This document shows positions 58,061 to 64,000 of a stretch of DNA of 64,000 nt, piece by piece. Position 1 is the stretch's first letter. Every line of letters starts with the position of its first letter. Source of the stretch: Microcebus murinus (lineage: Eukaryota > Chordata > Mammalia > Primates > Cheirogaleidae); contig NC_134108.1 in the NCBI RefSeq assembly GCF_040939455.1, positions 13,731,501 to 13,795,500 on the forward strand. The letters run 5' to 3'. The position numbers and the translations under genes are program-made. The notes beneath the pieces are model-generated. The model was not told the origin of the DNA. It did not search any database and saw nothing but the letters and a program-made list of their open reading frames with translations.

Positions 58061-61000
58061 TTCCTTTTTAATGGTAAAATGTATCAATTATTATGCAGAT
58101 GATAAATTTTCTTAATACCTGACCATGAGTTTCATATCTAAAATTCATAGATTGAAACACATTTATGAGAGGGTTCTTAAACATTTTTGCTGCATTTGGA
58201 AGTCTGAGAAAGCATTCTCAGTATAAGGTTTTCATAAAATAAAATATTTTTTAAAAATCACAAGATGAAACAAGTTACACTAAAATCTAGTTCTTCTTAA
58301 GAACCCTTGGGCATTCATGGACCCCAGGGTAAGAACACCTGATAGGGTGAGGATCAAATTCAATGACTTCCCAGATGATCAGCAGCTGCTGGAAGGTTAT
58401 CTAATTAGATATTTTCAGAAGACTGTGGGACATATTTGGATTCATTATATATTTTCTCTTGAACCTAAAACACAACAGACTAAATAAGAATTTCATGCAT
58501 ACCATATCACAAATTGGGAAGTCCTTTTCCCAATGCCTACTTTTCTTGGAATGCTTTCCTAAAATTATTGAAGAGCAAAGAAGTATTATTAACTATTGGA
58601 AATGTTTGGTATATATGAGACAAATAGATATAAAAAAAACAAGGTGTTTCTAGAAAAAAAGTTATTTCTAGAGAAATAACTGCTATTTAAGAGCAGGTAC
58701 AGGAATTGGCCTTAATGACTCACTTTTGATCTTTTGATGACTCACCTCACAAGCTATTAAAGAAAGTCATTAATATCCCTACCTAACCAAGGAATGTCTC
58801 TGAAAATTCATCAAGATTTACAGATTAAGGGTAAATGGCAAATCTTAAAGAGATTCTTAATTTAATAAATTATAAAATAATTTTGAGATCTCAAAAACAC
58901 ATTTAATTTACTTTTAAGAGAGAGCAAAATCTGTTAATATGAAGTTATGCATGAAATAGACAGGTAAAACCTCAAAAAATAAATTCTTTTTGTCTTTTAA
59001 ATCTCCCATAAAGATTTGCCTGATGTATGAAGCTTTCCCTGGTGCCTAAGCAGAAATGGCCAGCCAAGACCTAGGCAAGAGAACCAGGACACCTACTCAG
59101 CCATTAATTTTGACCACCCATATGAGGGTGGTTGGAACGAATGATGTAACCCTGTTGGACTGTCCACCCAGCCCACTTTGAAGAATGTCTAGAGATTCCG
59201 TCCTTGGCATCTGAGACACCAAAAAAAGTCAAATTTTAGAAATAGGAATCCATTACAAAACCAAACTATCCAAAAGGCACATAGCTGTGTGAAAGAATTC
59301 TGCTTTGGACAGCAAATGGAGGTGTAGAATACCCAAACTTCAGAATGTAAGCTGGCAAAAACAAAAACAGATCCCATTTGTATTAATAAATACCATAAAA
59401 CCCATCAGTCCTATGAGAATTGATTATACTTGCTTAAGGAGACCAGTGATATAGTCTCTATCTGGAGTCTGCCAGATCATGCACGATTAATGACATACTT
59501 TCCAAAAAATGTCATTGGTTGACTGAAAGAGCTTTCTAATCCTCTTCCTTAACCGTTTTCCAGTTCTAGAAGCTACTCCTCCTCCAGTTCATGACTTAAC
59601 TGAGTCATCTGTGGTGCTGGGCTTACTGGAGAGGAGGATCCAGTCTCCAAAGAACCCAGAACTGGGTTTACTTGTCACAAAACTAATGTTCAAAGACGAT
59701 TCCCTGAGTGAATGTTTGCAAGGAGCTAAAAAAAAAGAGTATGAAAAAAGGAACGATGATGATTTCATTGGCAAATATAATATCCTACTGGTATAGTCTG
59801 CTAGAGCAGGACTCATTATCTTTGAGGCTATGTGTAAATGCTATATTTACACATAAATTTTACATAATTCCTTAATACCCCCTGAAAATTGGGAAGCTTT
59901 AACAAAAGTAAAGAGAAAAAATAAAGAATTTTCCTGAGTAACAGAAAATCTAAATGCAGTGCATCTGAGAGCAAATAAATTTCCTAACAGCAATCCCAAG
60001 AAAAAGACCTAATTTGTTAAATGGAATATGAAACTAATGAGTTGATGCTAAGTTAAAAAATAGATGATAAGCAACTAGAAAGATTCTCCAAAACAAGCTG
60101 AGGCACAGGGGACAAAATGCCAAGAAGTAACAAGAGGGCTGGGATTTCCTCACCACCTCTGAAAGGCTTTGAGGACACCTCCAAGTGCCCTTTCCCTTCC
60201 TTGGGCTTTGCTTGGCTTGCTTTCTAATCCTTCCAGATGATGGCATCTTCAAAGCTTTTCCATTCCCTGTGACTGCTCTTCTTTTATTTCCGTGTTTTTC
60301 TCCTCTGCTACTCCATCCAGTGGAATTTTAGCAAAGTGAACATGATTTCAGTTTTGAACTCTAACAAAAATTTCAGGTAACTTTTGCCCTACTAAAAGCA
60401 CAGTCAATGTCAAGAAAGCAGCAAAGTGGAACCACGGTTTATTGAAAAATAACCTAAAGCTCTTCGATCTATCAGTGTCCAACGATCATAGCTTTTCTGC
60501 ACATTACTTCTCACAGTGTATTTTTCTCCTGATGGCATCAGCATTAAAGTCATAATGGGTTATACTTGTCCATTTGAAGTTTCTACAGCTACAACATGAA
60601 ATTGTGGGATACTCTGTGTTTTCTGCCTCATTTTGCAATACCAGGCCTGTGATTTAAAAATATTCTTTTTATCAGAGTGTAAAAATCATGCCAAGTTTTC
60701 TAAGGTTACTACAAAAAAGAATCATTTAACTTGAGCATAAGGATTGGGGTTGACGGTTACCTAATGTGTAAAATTTCTAGCTCTTGACAGATCTACCACA
60801 GAACCTTTCACTTATTTTAGTAGTTGATTAACAAATTATGTGTTAATTGAATGGATTTAAAAGTAAATAATTATATTATGGGGAAACTTTACAAGCTAGA
60901 CATATGCCCATACTGATTTCTCACAAAGATTGATCGAATCAGTCCTATTAACTTCGTTTGGACAAACCAACAAAATCAATAGACCGTGAGAAGCTCTTCA

Positions 61001-61304
61001 TGTTGTTTTTGTTTTGTGTTGCTCTGTTTTTTTTGCTTTTGTTCTGGCCAGGACTAGAAAAGATACTTACATAGGGAGAGACAGCATCTGCTCTCAAAAG
61101 GTTCTAATTGCCCCATTTTGCTAGCTGGGATGAAGTATTAGAATAACGGTTTTAGATGGGCTGAACCCTTTCTGTCACTCAAATCTCTTTTGTCCTTAAT
61201 AGGTAGTAAATAGCCTCCTCCCTGTTCGAAATGATGCAAAAGATGGGGTTTGCTGCACCTTACTCCAAGCAAGAAACTCGTGGATTTGCTCAGTTAATAT
61301 AACA

Positions 61305-61385
61305 AAAATATTCATCCCTCAAACATTTACTGAAGCCCTATTACATTCAAGGTACTGTGTGTAAGGGCTTAAATGAGTGCACTTT
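61305..61385. mobile_element. L2/MIR-like fragment
   Basis: CTCAAACATTTACTGAAGCC and CTATTACATTCAAGGTACTG match the 'catttattgagcacctactatgtgccaggcactg' block only. Confidence 0.5.
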
Positions 61386-61715
61386 AACTTAATTTATTTT
61401 TCATATTGAGATGGACCTCAAAGTTCTAATTTTACCTTCTGTCTGCTTGCTTACCACTCTTTATTGCTAGAAAGTGAATGATACAAAAAGAGGTATATAA
61501 CATGGTCTCATCTTATAGGTATCAAAATAAGGCACTGCAAGACCAGGTACCCAATCCAGAGGCAGCACTTGCAAGCTTGCAAGAGTTCTAGAAAAGAGGA
61601 GAACCAGCAAATCAGTGGGGAGCCCACTCAGGCAGAAGGGCTTGGGTGCGGCTCACTAGACGGACTTAAGTGAAGACTGCAGAGGGAGGAGGGTGGCATT
61701 TCTGGTACAGGAAAC

Positions 61716-61752
61716 ATCATCACCACATATCACCACACATCACCACACAAGC
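61716..61752 (+). repeat. short tandem repeat (ATCACCACA-like)
   Basis: Three to four units of about 10 bases: ATCATCACCACAT, ATCACCACAC, ATCACCACAC. Confidence 0.9.
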
Positions 61753-62104
61753 AGGACCGGTGCCTGGGAAGGAGCACAACACATCTAAAGGGCAGGGAGG
61801 AGGCCGCCCTGGCTAAAGCGAAGGGTGCACGTTGAAAGAAATATCTGCCTAGACGGAATGTAGGCAAACTGAGGAGGACCTGGTAACACCTTGCTGAGAG
61901 GTTTGAATGTGATTCTCTGGTAACCCCAGCAGGTTGTCATGAAGTTCCTGTCCTTTAGAGGCAAATTAAGGTGGCTGTTCCACACAGACTATAAAGATGA
62001 AGAAGATACGCTGTTTATGAACAGATATTAATGCTCTTGACAGGCGACATCTCTCCTCAAAGGAAACTGCCATAGAGGGAGATGATATTCAGTGTGCATG
62101 TCAT

Positions 62105-62370
62105 CTTAAGAGTGTCGCCCTGGAAGTGAGGGCCTTGGCTGAGATCCCAGCTCAGCTACTTTCATAGTGGCTTGAGAAAGCTACTTAAATTCTCCACGCC
62201 TCGGTTTCTTCATGTGAAAAGAGAGTTGAAAAAAAAAAAAAGCCCCTTCACCATAGGGCTATCACCATGAGTAAATGAACCAATAAACTTAAAGCACTAG
62301 AATAGTGTCCAATACCTGGTAATCAATCACTCATTAAGTGTTAGCTTATTATTAGTAGTTGTACTCATTA
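62105..62370 (+). mobile_element. MIR SINE with an A-run insertion
   Basis: CAGCTCAGCTACTTTCATAG, CTACTTAAATTCTCCACGCC, TCGGTTTCTTCATGTGAAAA, then a 13-base A run near 62229, and the 3' part AAAGCACTAGAATAGTGTCC with AAGTGTTAGCTTATTATTAG. Forward orientation. Confidence 0.8.
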
Positions 62371-62751
62371 TGATTCAAGGTGATAGAATTGGTTTGGTAT
62401 AAAAGTATTTTTGTCTTTAGGGTACTCAACTTTCTCAAAAAGTCTTGCTATTCATGTGAAATAAAGTAAAAATAATAATAATTATTCAAATTTTGAAGAT
62501 TTAAATCTTCAACAAGTATAACTGGAAGATAGAAATTATAAACACAATATATTTAGGATTCCAGGGTCTAACTTAAAAATATCTTTGTCAAATATTCAAT
62601 GTATATCTTAAGTCATAATCTTACTTCAAGCATGACTTCCCATGTCATATTTTTCCTTAGCATCAGTTCATACCCTGAGAAGAACTGTGCAGAATTTTCT
62701 TTTGTGTTTCACACTTTCTGTCACATAAGTGCTCAATAACTCTTCAGTGGG

Positions 62752-62812
62752 CAGATGGATGGATGGATGGACAGACAGGGGATTAGTGGACACAGATGGA
62801 TGGATGGGGGAA
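62752..62812 (+). repeat. (GGAT)n tetranucleotide repeat
   Basis: GATGGATGGATGGATGGACA followed after a short gap by GATGGATGGATGGGGG. Confidence 0.93.
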
Positions 62813-64000
62813 GGAAGAAAGGCAAGCAGTCAGGAAGGCAGGTATTCAAGAAGTCACTTGCTCTCCTGGCACAAAAGTTGAAAGGATTCAGGAGTTTTGG
62901 ATCCAGGGCCACTACCCATGTTCCTGGGGGCTGACTTGCACGCAGACTGTCTGCTTTCGCACATGCCAAGGGACCCACAGAAGTTGCTGACAGTATGCTA
63001 CTTGTGTCTTCCCTAAAACGACTCCACAGTTGGGTTTGTGAAATGCTGAAGATATGTCAGGGCACATGAAAGGCATTAAAATTTCCTCTTTGCATCTGGG
63101 GAAATGACATTATTGAATTATTATTTATAAGGATTCATTTTATAAGTCAAGATGAGAAACATGCATTGGAAATTGGGGCAGCTGATCCTTCCGAGGATAA
63201 TTTCTCAAATGAAAACACTCTAGGCAAAACTGGGCAGGCTTCACTCGTGTCTCTCTTGCTCATTCTTGTTTCCTCTATCAAGGAGCCTTTCTTCCCTGAT
63301 TATAAAGATATTTTTTTAAATGAGACATGTAGGCATCCTGCCAGCTTGCTAGAATGCACTGTACTGTACCGTTAAGAGAAAGAAGCAAGGAAGCCTCTTT
63401 ACTTGCTTTGACACAGTTTCCTGGCCTCCCTTTTGATGAAGGGTTGGGTGCTGCCCACTGGCCCAGAGGGAGTAACAAGCAGGAGAGGGTTTGTCACCCA
63501 CAGGTCCTGAGTCAGCAGCCTGAGGAGCATGTGAGAATGCCAGCCAGCCCTTATGCTTTGGTTTTGGTTGTATCTGGAGGAATATTTTGCAACTTAACAA
63601 GTTTTTGATGAGTATATATGTGCCTAGCATTGCACATGCTCATCAGGAGATACAAATGAGAGACCAGTGAGTATATCTGAAAAGTTTGCAACAATGTAGT
63701 AGAAGTTATTTTTTTTTTAATTTCAAGGTTCTAGTCACAAAGAGCCAGGATTAATGTCTACCATATTATGTGGGCATGAGAATCTAATCTCAGGCTGGAA
63801 GGGACCTCAAAGTTGTACCAAACAGCCCTCTTATTTTAGAGATGAGGCCTAGAGAGAGGAAAGTATTCAATGTGAACCATACCCACAGAACATCTGAATT
63901 CAAACTGAGGACTCTCAGACTTTTGTCACTCATCTGGCTGCCTCAGTGACCAGGGGCAATTTATTTAATAGCTTTATCTTAGTTTCTCCATTTGTAAAAA

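Larger units (their letters stand above)
46619..64000 (-). other. ESR1: ESR1 intron 4, 3' part
   Basis: This is intron upstream of exon 5; exon 4 (DNA-binding-domain end, hinge and start of the ligand-binding domain) was not found and should lie above 64000. It has fewer recognisable repeats than intron 5: MIR and L2 fragments, one L1M piece, one MaLR LTR and several simple repeats, listed separately. I recognise nothing in 47770-48240, 48770-52260, 52470-56510, 57000-57740, 58060-61300, 61390-61710, 61755-62100, 62375-62750 and 62810-63780. At 63790-63950 the sequence looks like the edge of an ancient interspersed repeat, but I cannot name it. Confidence 0.9.

Overview
This window is vertebrate nuclear DNA, almost certainly from a primate and probably a strepsirrhine (lemur or galago type). 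It is interior, intronic sequence of one large gene on the minus strand: ESR1, oestrogen receptor alpha. Only two stretches are protein-coding. A 139-base exon at 46480-46618 and a 134-base exon at 8103-8236 both encode part of the ligand-binding domain. They have canonical AG/GT borders, and their lengths and phases match ESR1 coding exons 5 and 6 as I know them from human. Transcription runs from high to low coordinates. The window therefore holds the 3' part of intron 4 (64000 down to 46619), exon 5, all of intron 5 (46479 to 8237, about 38.2 kb), exon 6, and the 5' part of intron 6 (8102 to 1). I did not find exon 4 or exon 7.

The rest is intron filled with layers of transposable elements. 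Old layers are MIR and L2-like fragments, MER5A and other hAT-Charlie-like pieces, and degraded L1M copies in both orientations. Middle layers are two solo MaLR-type LTRs (14713-15132 and 56518-56975), a mariner of the Hsmar2 type (16626-19528) and dimeric Alus (9699-10012 and 20400-20680). Younger insertions are an L1 3' fragment inside the mariner (about 17340-18932), a 5'-inverted L1 (36143-37033) inside an older L1M, and an Alu at 42310-42642. That Alu and the L1 in the mariner look like strepsirrhine lineage types, which is the basis for the organism call. Simple repeats include a long GA tract (21110-21560), a GT/CA tract just inside intron 5 (46173-46258), GGAT repeats and several T, A and CT runs.

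The most unusual items are: a 33-nt copy of the extreme 5' end of U2 snRNA flanked by perfect 17-bp direct repeats (31668-31734); the recoverable mariner/L1 nest with terminal inverted repeats and TA duplications; a twin-primed L1; a MaLR LTR carrying a hairpin plus three copies of a 24-bp motif; a diverged ~115-bp duplication between 38.9 and 40.8 kb; and a CA tract 221 bases downstream of the exon 5 donor. I see no new multi-gene system, no CRISPR and no intact autonomous mobile element. Apart from the two exons, the open reading frames look like chance or repeat-derived frames.
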